Below the pieces are notes generated by a model that made no database searches, was not told the DNA's origin, and saw nothing but the letters and a program-made list of their open reading frames with translations. Below, one piece after another: positions 1 to 6,528 of a stretch of DNA of 64,000 nucleotides; the stretch's first letter is position 1; every line of letters starts with the position of its first letter. Position numbers and translations under genes: made by a program. The DNA comes from Defluviitalea raffinosedens (GTDB lineage: Bacteria; Bacillota; Clostridia; Lachnospirales; Defluviitaleaceae): positions 62,001 to 126,000 of the forward strand of contig NZ_JAFBEP010000007.1 in the NCBI RefSeq assembly GCF_016908775.1. Reading direction: 5' to 3'.

Positions 1-1
1 T

Positions 2-481
2 TGCTCTAAAGACAGCAGAAAGTATTATATTGCTACCATGCAGGTTTTTGACAAAGAAGGGCAGGCTAAAGTTGAAAAACATCAAAAGATGAGAGAAAAT
101 AAAGGATTTTATACGATAGAACAACCGATATCGATAGGGAAGGTGTTGGAAAAAACAGGAGAAGCTCTGGTTTCTGAAAGTACGGCGCTTTTAGAATGTA
201 TTTCTAATTTGGTTGCCAATGAAATGTTTTTCGGGAATGAGTCGAAAGAAATTAAACGGATAACCGAAAAGATTATACGGGGAGTGGAGCAATTAAATAA
301 AAGTTTTAAGCATCTGGTGATTGTGACAAACAATATATTTGAAGATGGAATGATTTACGATGAAACGACTATGGATTATATACAGGCTATGGCTGACATC
401 AATAAGAAACTGGCGATGATGGCGGATAAAGTGATAGAAATCGTCGTAGGCATTCCCGTTATACTGAAAGAAGGAAAATAG
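2..481 (+). CDS. cobU: Adenosylcobinamide kinase/guanylyltransferase CobU, 5'-truncated by window edge
   Basis: CobU phosphorylates adenosylcobinamide and transfers GMP to it, ahead of nucleotide-loop joining in B12 synthesis. The reading frame is open from base 2, so the ATG at 38 is internal; the residues before it (KYYIATM at about 20-40) are the conserved strand after the P-loop, and the P-loop itself lies upstream of the window. Visible family features are the IATMQVFD segment, the VEKHQKMR stretch, ALLECISNLVANEMF, and a C-terminal ADKVIEIVVGIPVILK. The classic 'NE-GxGIVP' motif is replaced by NNIFEDG, a variant form. It sits one base from cobS, with the cobS start site preceded by GAAGGAAAA. 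The family assignment is strong; retention of both activities is inferred. Confidence 0.85.
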   Translation, partial: CSKDSRKYYIATMQVFDKEGQAKVEKHQKMRENKGFYTIEQPISIGKVLEKTGEALVSESTALLECISNLVANEMFFGNESKEIKRITEKIIRGVEQLNKSFKHLVIVTNNIFEDGMIYDETTMDYIQAMADINKKLAMMADKVIEIVVGIPVILKEGK

Positions 482-482
482 T

Positions 483-1247
483 ATGCGGATTTTAAAATCT
501 ATTGTTATCGCATTTTCCATATATTCTAAAATTCCTGTGCCGCAGTTTGAGTGGAAAGAAGAAGATATGGAATATATGATGTGCTTTTTCCCATGGATTG
601 GAATTGTGATAGGGCTCTGTATTTATTTTTGGAGAGTATTTTCTCAAAGCCTTGGTATCGGTGAAATCTGTTATACGCTCATTGGGGGAGCTATCCCTCT
701 TATGATCACCGGAGGCTTTCATGTGGATGGCTATATGGATACTATGGATGCATTTCATTCCTATCAGTCCAGGGAAAAGAAGCTGGAAATCTTAAAAGAT
801 TCCCATATTGGTGCATTTGCTGCAATTATGCTGGGAGCCTATGGGCTCATTTATTTAGGAGCATTTTCAGAAATCCAGGAGGAGAATTTATTAAAAATTG
901 TGTGTGCAGGCTTTGTTTTGGCACGATGTCTTAGCGGACTTAGCGTAGTTTCATTTCCACCGGCAAAAAAGAGTGGATTATTTCATATTTTTTCTAGCAG
1001 TGCACAAAAAACGAAAGTGAAAATCTCTCTTTATGTGCAAGGGGCAGCATGTATGGTGTATATGGTGGGGCAATCCTTATATGCCGGAATAATTGTGCCT
1101 GGAGCGGCTCTTTGTGCTTTTATTTATTACTACTATCGCTGCAAGAAGGAATTTGGCGGTTTTACAGGAGATACGGCAGGTTATTGCGTATTGCTTTGCG
1201 AAGGCAGCATGATAGTGGCAGCGGCTTTACTCAATATTTTAGCATAG
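483..1247 (+). CDS. cobS: Adenosylcobinamide-GDP ribazoletransferase (cobalamin synthase)
   Basis: Integral membrane enzyme that joins adenosylcobinamide-GDP to alpha-ribazole(-phosphate), completing the lower loop of cobalamin. The 254-residue length is normal. The metal-binding acidic motif VDGYMDTMDAFHS is at residues 81-93, followed by the DSHIGAFA segment; several hydrophobic spans follow, and the end carries GGFTGDTAGY. The N-terminal FSIYSKIPVP is typical of CobS. The start at 483 follows the upstream stop by one base with a GAAGGA Shine-Dalgarno. It lies between two CobU-type genes, as expected because CobU makes its substrate. Confidence 0.95.
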   Translation: MRILKSIVIAFSIYSKIPVPQFEWKEEDMEYMMCFFPWIGIVIGLCIYFWRVFSQSLGIGEICYTLIGGAIPLMITGGFHVDGYMDTMDAFHSYQSREKKLEILKDSHIGAFAAIMLGAYGLIYLGAFSEIQEENLLKIVCAGFVLARCLSGLSVVSFPPAKKSGLFHIFSSSAQKTKVKISLYVQGAACMVYMVGQSLYAGIIVPGAALCAFIYYYYRCKKEFGGFTGDTAGYCVLLCEGSMIVAAALLNILA

Positions 1248-1257
1248 GAGAATGAAT

Positions 1258-1656
1258 ATGAAATTAGTGATTGGCGGATATGCCCAGGGAAAATTAAATT
1301 ATATCCTGCAGGAAATTAATGCAGATCATTACGTGGTTTTTGACGGAAGCATTCCAGATGAAATACAACTTAAGAAGGCCATGGAGCAGGGAAAGAATAT
1401 TATTATTAATCATCTTCACAGCTGGGTCAGGGAATGTATTGCTAAAGGAGGCAATCCGGAGGAAGAAATACTTTCTTTTCTACAGAAGAATCCTGAAGCC
1501 ATAATTATTAGCGACGAGATTGGCAATGGCATTGTACCCATGGATCCCTTTGAAAGAGAATACAGAGAACGCACAGGCAGGATTCTTGTAAGTTTAGCAA
1601 GTCTGGCAGATGAGGTGGTGCGGGTCCTATGCGGCATTGGCCAGAAAATCAAATAA
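1258..1656 (+). CDS. CobU-like protein, second divergent paralog
   Basis: A 132-residue CobU-family protein. The N-terminus MKLVIGGYAQGK is a P-loop lacking the usual GKS serine, and the C-terminus keeps the CobU motif ISDEIGNGIVP, then ADEVVRVLCGIGQKIK. It is shorter than normal CobU (about 170-180). The upstream paralog has the opposite pattern, having lost the GxGIVP motif, so the two may divide the kinase and guanylyltransferase work or form a heteromer; this is inference. The ATG at 1258 is preferred over 1252 because the TAGGAG site at 1245-1250 gives seven bases of spacing. It overlaps the following phosphatase gene. Confidence 0.75.
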   Translation: MKLVIGGYAQGKLNYILQEINADHYVVFDGSIPDEIQLKKAMEQGKNIIINHLHSWVRECIAKGGNPEEEILSFLQKNPEAIIISDEIGNGIVPMDPFEREYRERTGRILVSLASLADEVVRVLCGIGQKIK

Positions 1657-2270
1657 AGATTGTGATGATACGCCATGGAGAGACAGCATCCAATAAAGAA
1701 CAGCGTTATTTGGGTAAAACTGATGAACCTTTAAGTGAAGAAGGCATCAAGGTACTGCAGGAAGCCAAAGATGCCGGGGTTTATCCTGAGATTGATTATT
1801 TGTTTTCCAGCCCTATGAAACGCTGTCTGGAAACTGCTAAGATACTCTATCCTGATAAAGAACCGATTATCATACCGGATTGGGAAGAGATGAACTTTGG
1901 TATCTTTGAAGGGAAGAATTATATAGATTTACAGAGGGACGAACGGTATCAGGCGTGGATTGACAGCAATGGTACTTTGCCTTTTCCGGAGGGAGAAAGC
2001 CGAGAGGATTTTGATAATCGTTGTAAACAAGGATTTCAGAGGATGATAAGTTATCTTATGAATTTACTTAAACAGGTGAAGGATTCTAAATTAACCATCG
2101 GATTGATTGTCCATGGTGGGATAATTATGTCTCTGCTTAGCAGGTATCATGGAGGAGAATATTTTAATTATCAGGTTCCAAACGGCAATGGCTATATTTG
2201 CAGCCTAAAGGGAAGTCTTAAAAAGCCGGAAATAGCGGAGATTAAAAAATTATGGGAGAATAAGTTATGA
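1629..2270 (+). CDS. cobC: Histidine phosphatase, alpha-ribazole phosphatase type
   Basis: A 213-residue histidine-phosphatase protein with the catalytic RHGET motif near residues 14-18 and the late catalytic histidine in IVHGG. Other landmarks are LSEEG, FSSPMKRCLETA and the FPEGES loop. In a cobalamin operon this family removes the 5'-phosphate of alpha-ribazole (or of cobalamin phosphate). The ATG at 1629 overlaps the previous gene by 28 bases; starting at the GTG 1662 or ATG 1665 would remove the first beta strand (IKIVMIRH), so 1629 is preferred, with GAGG upstream. Its stop overlaps the cbiB start. The specific substrate comes from context. Confidence 0.85.
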   Translation: MRHWPENQIKIVMIRHGETASNKEQRYLGKTDEPLSEEGIKVLQEAKDAGVYPEIDYLFSSPMKRCLETAKILYPDKEPIIIPDWEEMNFGIFEGKNYIDLQRDERYQAWIDSNGTLPFPEGESREDFDNRCKQGFQRMISYLMNLLKQVKDSKLTIGLIVHGGIIMSLLSRYHGGEYFNYQVPNGNGYICSLKGSLKKPEIAEIKKLWENKL

Positions 2271-3253
2271 AATATCATGCGTTGGCGTTTTTCTTAGGTT
2301 TTATTCTGGATATGTTATTGGGAGACCCTTACTGCCTGCCTCATCCTGTTCGTTGGATCGGGAAAGGGATTATAGCATTAGAACAAAGGTTATTAAAGAA
2401 TGATGGAGACAGGAACGAAAAGCGTGAGTTAAAAAACGGAATGATCCTTGTTGTTATAGTATTGGCAACAACAACTACAGTCACTGCTCTTATTATAATA
2501 GGATCATATAACATACATCCATATTTTGGTGTCATGATCGAAACGCTTATGACCTATCAGATTTTGGCAGCAAAGTCCCTTAAGGTTGAAAGCATGAAGG
2601 TATATATAAGTTTAAAAGAAGAAGGCCTGGAAGGTGCCAGAAAAGCGGTTTCCATGATTGTAGGCAGAGATACAGAGAGCCTTGATGAAGAAGGGATAAG
2701 GAAAGCTGCTATTGAAACAGTAGCGGAGAATACTTCCGATGGTGTGATTGCGCCCATGCTGTATACGGCTCTGGGAGGACCTGTCCTTGGATTCTTTTAC
2801 AAAGCAGTCAATACCATGGATTCTATGATTGGTTATAAGAACGATCAATATTTGTATTTTGGACGGGCAGCAGCAAAGCTGGATGATTTGGTAAACTATA
2901 TTCCTGCCAGAATCAGCGCTTATCTTATGATCCTTGCGGCTTTTTTTGGCGGAAAAAACTTTAATGGAAAACAGGCCTATAAGATTTATAAAAGAGATCG
3001 TCGAAATCATGCCAGTCCCAATTCAGCTCAGACAGAATCCGTATGTGCAGGGGCTTTGGGGATACAGTTGGCAGGAGATGCCAGTTATTTTGGCAAGCTT
3101 GTAAAAAAGCCCTATATAGGGGATAAGTTGCGCCAGGTGGAGCATGAGGACATTAAGCGGGCCAATCACTTAATGTATATGACGGCATGGATTTGCGAAA
3201 TATTGTGTTTGCTTGTGATGTTTATTGTGATTTGGCTATTGGAAGGGAAGTGA
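2267..3253 (+). CDS. cbiB: Adenosylcobinamide-phosphate synthase CbiB
   Basis: Membrane enzyme that attaches aminopropanol phosphate to adenosylcobyric acid. The 328-residue length fits the family. Signatures are DMLLGDPYCLPHPVRW near the N-terminus, ETVAENTSDGVIAP and the RDRRNHASPNSAQTES segment, with hydrophobic spans at both ends. It starts in an ATGA overlap with cobC and is followed two bases later by cobD, whose product makes its co-substrate (R)-1-amino-2-propanol phosphate. The chain fits stepwise assembly of the lower arm. Confidence 0.95.
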   Translation: MKYHALAFFLGFILDMLLGDPYCLPHPVRWIGKGIIALEQRLLKNDGDRNEKRELKNGMILVVIVLATTTTVTALIIIGSYNIHPYFGVMIETLMTYQILAAKSLKVESMKVYISLKEEGLEGARKAVSMIVGRDTESLDEEGIRKAAIETVAENTSDGVIAPMLYTALGGPVLGFFYKAVNTMDSMIGYKNDQYLYFGRAAAKLDDLVNYIPARISAYLMILAAFFGGKNFNGKQAYKIYKRDRRNHASPNSAQTESVCAGALGIQLAGDASYFGKLVKKPYIGDKLRQVEHEDIKRANHLMYMTAWICEILCLLVMFIVIWLLEGK

Positions 3254-3254
3254 C

Positions 3255-4298
3255 TTGCCGGTGAAAGGGATACATGGCGGAGATGTTTACAGGAACTCTG
3301 TAAATATGGATTTTTCTATCAATATCAATCCTCTTGGAATGCCGGAGGAGATAGAAGCAGCATTACACAAGGCAGTAAAAAGCTGCAGCCAATATCCGGA
3401 CATAAAAGCTGAAAAATTAAAGAAAGCATTGAGCAGTGTATTGAAAGTTCAAGAAGCATATTTATTGTTCGGGAATGGTGCATCGGAGCTTTTCTTAGGT
3501 ATAGTTCATGCCATAAAGCCTAAAAAAACTTTGATTCCCATCCCTTCTTTTTATGGCTATGAGTATGCTTTGGAAGCTGTGGACAGTAATATTATTTATT
3601 TTCAATTAAAAGAAGATAAAAACTTTTTACTGGACGAGTCATTTTTTGAGATACTGACAGAGGATATAGATCTTCTCTTTCTTGCCAATCCCAATAATCC
3701 AACCGGAAAACTGATGGCCAGAGAATACATAAAGAAGTTATTGGATATATGTAAAGACAGAAAGATATGGGTGGTACTTGATGAATGCTTTATTGAATTC
3801 TGCGAAAATGCGTTTTCTATATTAACGGAAATCGATAGCTATGAAAATTTATTGCTTGTGCGGGCATTTACGAAAATATATGCCATTCCGGGAGTTCGGT
3901 TAGGATATTTGGTGTGCAGCAATAAAGGTATTTTAGAAAAAATAAAAAAGCAGCTCCCCGAATGGAATATATCCACATTTGCACAGGAGGCAGGGCTTGC
4001 CTGTGTAAATCAGCCTTCATTCATAGCAAAAACGGTGGATTATGTAAAAAAGGAAAGACAATTTTTAATTTATCAATTGAATCAGTTGGGATTCAAAACA
4101 TTTCCCAGTGAGGCTAATTTTATACTTCTTTACAGCGAAAAGCCCTTGTATGAGACATTATTAAAGCGTGGAATATTGATTCGGGATTGTGAGAATTTCA
4201 GAGGATTATCAAAAGGGTATTACAGGATTGCAGTAAAAACAAGAAAAGAAAATGAGAGATTAGTAAAAGCCATAAGTGAAGTATATGGCAAGGAATAG
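3255..4298 (+). CDS. cobD: Threonine-phosphate decarboxylase CobD (PLP aminotransferase fold)
   Basis: PLP enzyme converting L-threonine O-3-phosphate to (R)-1-amino-2-propanol O-2-phosphate for CbiB. The 347-residue protein starts with the family-typical KGIHGGDVYRN, has NPNNPTGK at 145-152, the cofactor aspartate in VVLDECF (about D176), the Schiff-base lysine in AFTKIYAIPG (about K207) and the VRLGY arginine. The start is a TTG at 3255, seven bases after GGAAGGG; the GTG at 3261 is the alternative. It is the last gene of the cobalamin operon, with a terminator 41 bases downstream. Confidence 0.93.
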   Translation: MPVKGIHGGDVYRNSVNMDFSININPLGMPEEIEAALHKAVKSCSQYPDIKAEKLKKALSSVLKVQEAYLLFGNGASELFLGIVHAIKPKKTLIPIPSFYGYEYALEAVDSNIIYFQLKEDKNFLLDESFFEILTEDIDLLFLANPNNPTGKLMAREYIKKLLDICKDRKIWVVLDECFIEFCENAFSILTEIDSYENLLLVRAFTKIYAIPGVRLGYLVCSNKGILEKIKKQLPEWNISTFAQEAGLACVNQPSFIAKTVDYVKKERQFLIYQLNQLGFKTFPSEANFILLYSEKPLYETLLKRGILIRDCENFRGLSKGYYRIAVKTRKENERLVKAISEVYGKE

Positions 4299-4338
4299 AC
4301 TCGTTCTAACATTTGAATTATAAAAAGGGCAGATGCTG

Positions 4339-4386
4339 CGGATTAGTCAAATATCAAAGGTATGGGACTAATCCGTTTTATTTTTG
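4339..4386 (+). terminator. Intrinsic terminator of the cobalamin operon
   Basis: A perfect 10-bp stem (CGGATTAGTC, 4339-4348, with GACTAATCCG, 4366-4375) is followed directly by a T-rich tract. It closes the cobU-cobD transcript. Confidence 0.85.
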
Positions 4387-4524
4387 AAATAAGAAAGTGT
4401 ATTTTCATTGCAAGGGACCAAACTTTTTTATTTTATAAGGGTGACATAGTTGTATCTATTTGTCTACGGAGCGTGGATTATTTTTTATAGTATATTGGTT
4501 TATACTAGAGTCGAGGTGAGCACA

Positions 4525-4869
4525 ATGGATTCAATAAGAAAAAAAGAACTTTTAGAACTCTATAAAAACAGACATCCTGAAATGGGGGTCATATCTTATC
4601 GCTGTAAAGAAACCGGTGAGGCATTTTTGGGTATCTCTACAGATACTAAAGCAGATTTTAACAGTAACAATGTGAGATTAAATGCCAGGATGCATCCTAA
4701 TAAACGGTTGCAGGAACTTTGGAATCAATATGGTCCGGAAGGTTTTGAACAATCCGTTATCAAGGTGTTAAAGTATGAGGATCCCAAAGAAGATCATACA
4801 GAGAAACTGGAAAAGTTAAGAGAGCAGTGTTTTGCTGCTGATCCAAATGCAAGGAGGATATGGAAATGA
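4525..4869 (+). CDS. GIY-YIG nuclease family protein (small stand-alone, LuxR_like subtype)
   Basis: A 114-residue protein of the small stand-alone GIY-YIG group found in Clostridia. GIY corresponds to GVISYRC (near residue 21) and YIG to AFLGIS; the conserved tract LNARMHPNKRLQELW supplies the catalytic-region arginine. The ATG at 4525 is chosen because GAGGTGAG lies eight bases upstream; the frame is open to 4450 but that stretch looks like a chance extension. Its TGA overlaps the ATG of the next gene, so the two are probably made together. The biological substrate of this subgroup is not known to me. Confidence 0.75.
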   Translation: MDSIRKKELLELYKNRHPEMGVISYRCKETGEAFLGISTDTKADFNSNNVRLNARMHPNKRLQELWNQYGPEGFEQSVIKVLKYEDPKEDHTEKLEKLREQCFAADPNARRIWK

Positions 4870-5327
4870 ATGAAAAAACAGTTATCGTATCAAAGGATTA
4901 TAACCGTGTAGACGGCAGAAATGCGTATACATCTGACATTAAGCGTTTAACTTTAGGAGAACCTATACTGGAAGAGAATAAAAAGATGCAGATTGCCGCA
5001 CAGATATGGAAAGAAAAAGACGGGGAACTGGTTTTAGCTCAGGAATTACCCGTCCATCAGGTGTTTGACCTTATGATTTTACTCTCCAGGACATTGATTT
5101 ATTTTAAGGAAGCTTATAGAATGCCTCTTTTATATGATCCGGAAAATCCTATGATAGAGCGTGTCGGTGTGCAGGGGGATGCAATGTCTGTAGAAATTTG
5201 TGTTGATAACGAAAATATCAACGAAGACATTAAAGCATTTGCCCAGAGCCTGAATGATTTAGGAGAAATCATTGGAGAACGTCAACGGGTACTGACTAGC
5301 ATTTTAGAAGAATTGAAGCACTATTAG
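4866..5327 (+). CDS. Conserved protein of unknown function (DUF6530-like)
   Basis: A 153-residue soluble protein without signal peptide or membrane segment. It resembles, from memory, the clostridial DUF6530 group: an N-terminal VSKDYNRVDGRNAY stretch, then LTLGEP, LPVHQVFDLMILLSRT, IERVGVQGDAMSVE and GEIIGERQRVL. No catalytic motif is recognisable. The ATG at 4866 lies eight bases after AAGGAGG (4851-4857) and overlaps the upstream stop as ATGA; the ATG at 4860 is too close. Coupling to the GIY-YIG gene is the only functional clue. Confidence 0.65.
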   Translation: MNEKTVIVSKDYNRVDGRNAYTSDIKRLTLGEPILEENKKMQIAAQIWKEKDGELVLAQELPVHQVFDLMILLSRTLIYFKEAYRMPLLYDPENPMIERVGVQGDAMSVEICVDNENINEDIKAFAQSLNDLGEIIGERQRVLTSILEELKHY

Positions 5328-5395
5328 AAAAAATGAATCATTAGCTTTAAAAGAACTTCCTATAAGATTGGTACAAATCATTGCAAGGTTTTTAT

Positions 5396-5440
5396 AAAAA
5401 ACTCCTCTATGACATGTGGTTTTTGTCGTAGAGGAGTTTT
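5396..5440. terminator. Bidirectional intrinsic terminator
   Basis: The stem AACTCCTCTA-GAC pairs with GTC-TAGAGGAGTT. It has A-rich flank on the left and T-rich flank on the right, so it can end both the GIY-YIG operon (plus) and the convergent AraC gene (minus). Confidence 0.8.
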
Positions 5441-5482
5441 GCTATGAAGGGTTACTATAAGCATTTGAATAAACATCGTATC

Positions 5483-6325
5483 TTATTTATGTCTTATATG
5501 CTTAGCCCTGAGTTTAGAAGGTGTGCATCCGTATGCTTCTTTGAACATATGATTGAATAATTTATAGTTGGTAAACCCATGACGTTCTTGAATGATTGTA
5601 ATGCTGTCATCTGTTTGCAGGATATCGTTGTGAATCCGGGCAAGTCTTACCAGGTTAACATATTTCATAAAAGTAAGCCCCATGTGTTTTTTAAAAAAAC
5701 GGCAAAAATATTCCGGATTCAAAGCGACCAAAGAAGCTACCTGCTCCAGGGTGATGGGTTCTTGATAATGCTGTTCCACATAATGAATAATTTTTTTTAA
5801 CCGATCTAAATGCTTCGCAGATTTGCTTTCTTTTGCAGGATCTTTCATGATGGAATAATTGCCACAGAGTATGTGCAGAAATTGATAGAGTTCACTGATA
5901 AATAAAAATTGATATCCTTTCTCTGCTTGTACATAAAGTCTTGCCAGGTTAAGAAGATGAGCAATCATTTTTTGATATACAGGATCTTCTTTTAGTGTTT
6001 TATGAGGATAATATTGTCTGAATCGTATCATATCGAAGTTAACTACACACTGGTCAAAGAGTTCATAGGGGATTTGAAGCAATAGAACCCTAGAAGCTCC
6101 TAAACTTCTGGTAAAATGAATATCTCCGGAATTAACAACAAATAAATCATTCTGATGAAGGGTGTATTTTTCATCATTTAAAACAATATGGTTTGTACCT
6201 TCAAAAATGTACAGAACTTCTACATGATTATGCCAATGGTTAGGGATGAGCTGATTATAAGTGCGATAAATATCAAAATAAACCGGTAGCTGTGGTCTGG
6301 GCGTAATAATTTCATGGATGGACAT
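5483..6325 (-). CDS. AraC family transcriptional regulator, cupin sensor
   Basis: A 280-residue protein with an N-terminal cupin-type sugar-sensing domain (about 15-95, with HWHNHVEVLYIFEG) and a C-terminal pair of AraC helix-turn-helices (about 180-275, ending in the FTNYKLFNHMFKEAYGCTPSKLR pattern). It is transcribed away from the adjacent GH3 beta-glucosidase, the usual layout for a local activator answering to a beta-glucoside product. Three AGTC-type inverted repeats in the 203-base divergent region are candidate binding sites. The inducer cannot be read from sequence. Confidence 0.9.
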   Translation of the reverse strand: MSIHEIITPRPQLPVYFDIYRTYNQLIPNHWHNHVEVLYIFEGTNHIVLNDEKYTLHQNDLFVVNSGDIHFTRSLGASRVLLLQIPYELFDQCVVNFDMIRFRQYYPHKTLKEDPVYQKMIAHLLNLARLYVQAEKGYQFLFISELYQFLHILCGNYSIMKDPAKESKSAKHLDRLKKIIHYVEQHYQEPITLEQVASLVALNPEYFCRFFKKHMGLTFMKYVNLVRLARIHNDILQTDDSITIIQERHGFTNYKLFNHMFKEAYGCTPSKLRAKHIRHK

Positions 6326-6401
6326 TGGTTAATTTATCCCTTCATATAAAGTGTTTTTGGAAAATATAAGCTATGACGAAAGTAACATAGGGCTATAAAA
6401 A

Positions 6402-6498
6402 AGTCAATATTGACTGAATAAAAAGTCAGAAATCGACTTGCTTAAAAGTTTTTATGGAGTATAAAATATAAGAAAATTCGACTTATACATTTAAGTCG
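6402..6498. promoter_or_regulatory. Cluster of AGTC inverted repeats, candidate AraC operator sites
   Basis: Three related inverted repeats lie between the divergent araC-type and GH3 genes: a perfect 14-bp palindrome AGTCAATATTGACT at 6402-6415, AAGTC-AGAAATC-GACTT at 6423-6439, and CGACTT-N8-AAGTCG at 6479-6498. The first two centres are about 22 bp apart, two helical turns, as expected for an AraC dimer on tandem sites. Function is inferred. Confidence 0.6.
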
Positions 6499-6528
6499 TT
6501 AATTTATCACAGATTAGGGGGATTTCAT

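Noticed and set aside
1-40. Possible frameshift in the first CobU gene (another frame reads ALKTAES just upstream)
   Set aside because: The main frame (CSKDSRKYYIATM) is open to the window edge and reads naturally into the CobU strand; seven codons in another frame are too little evidence.
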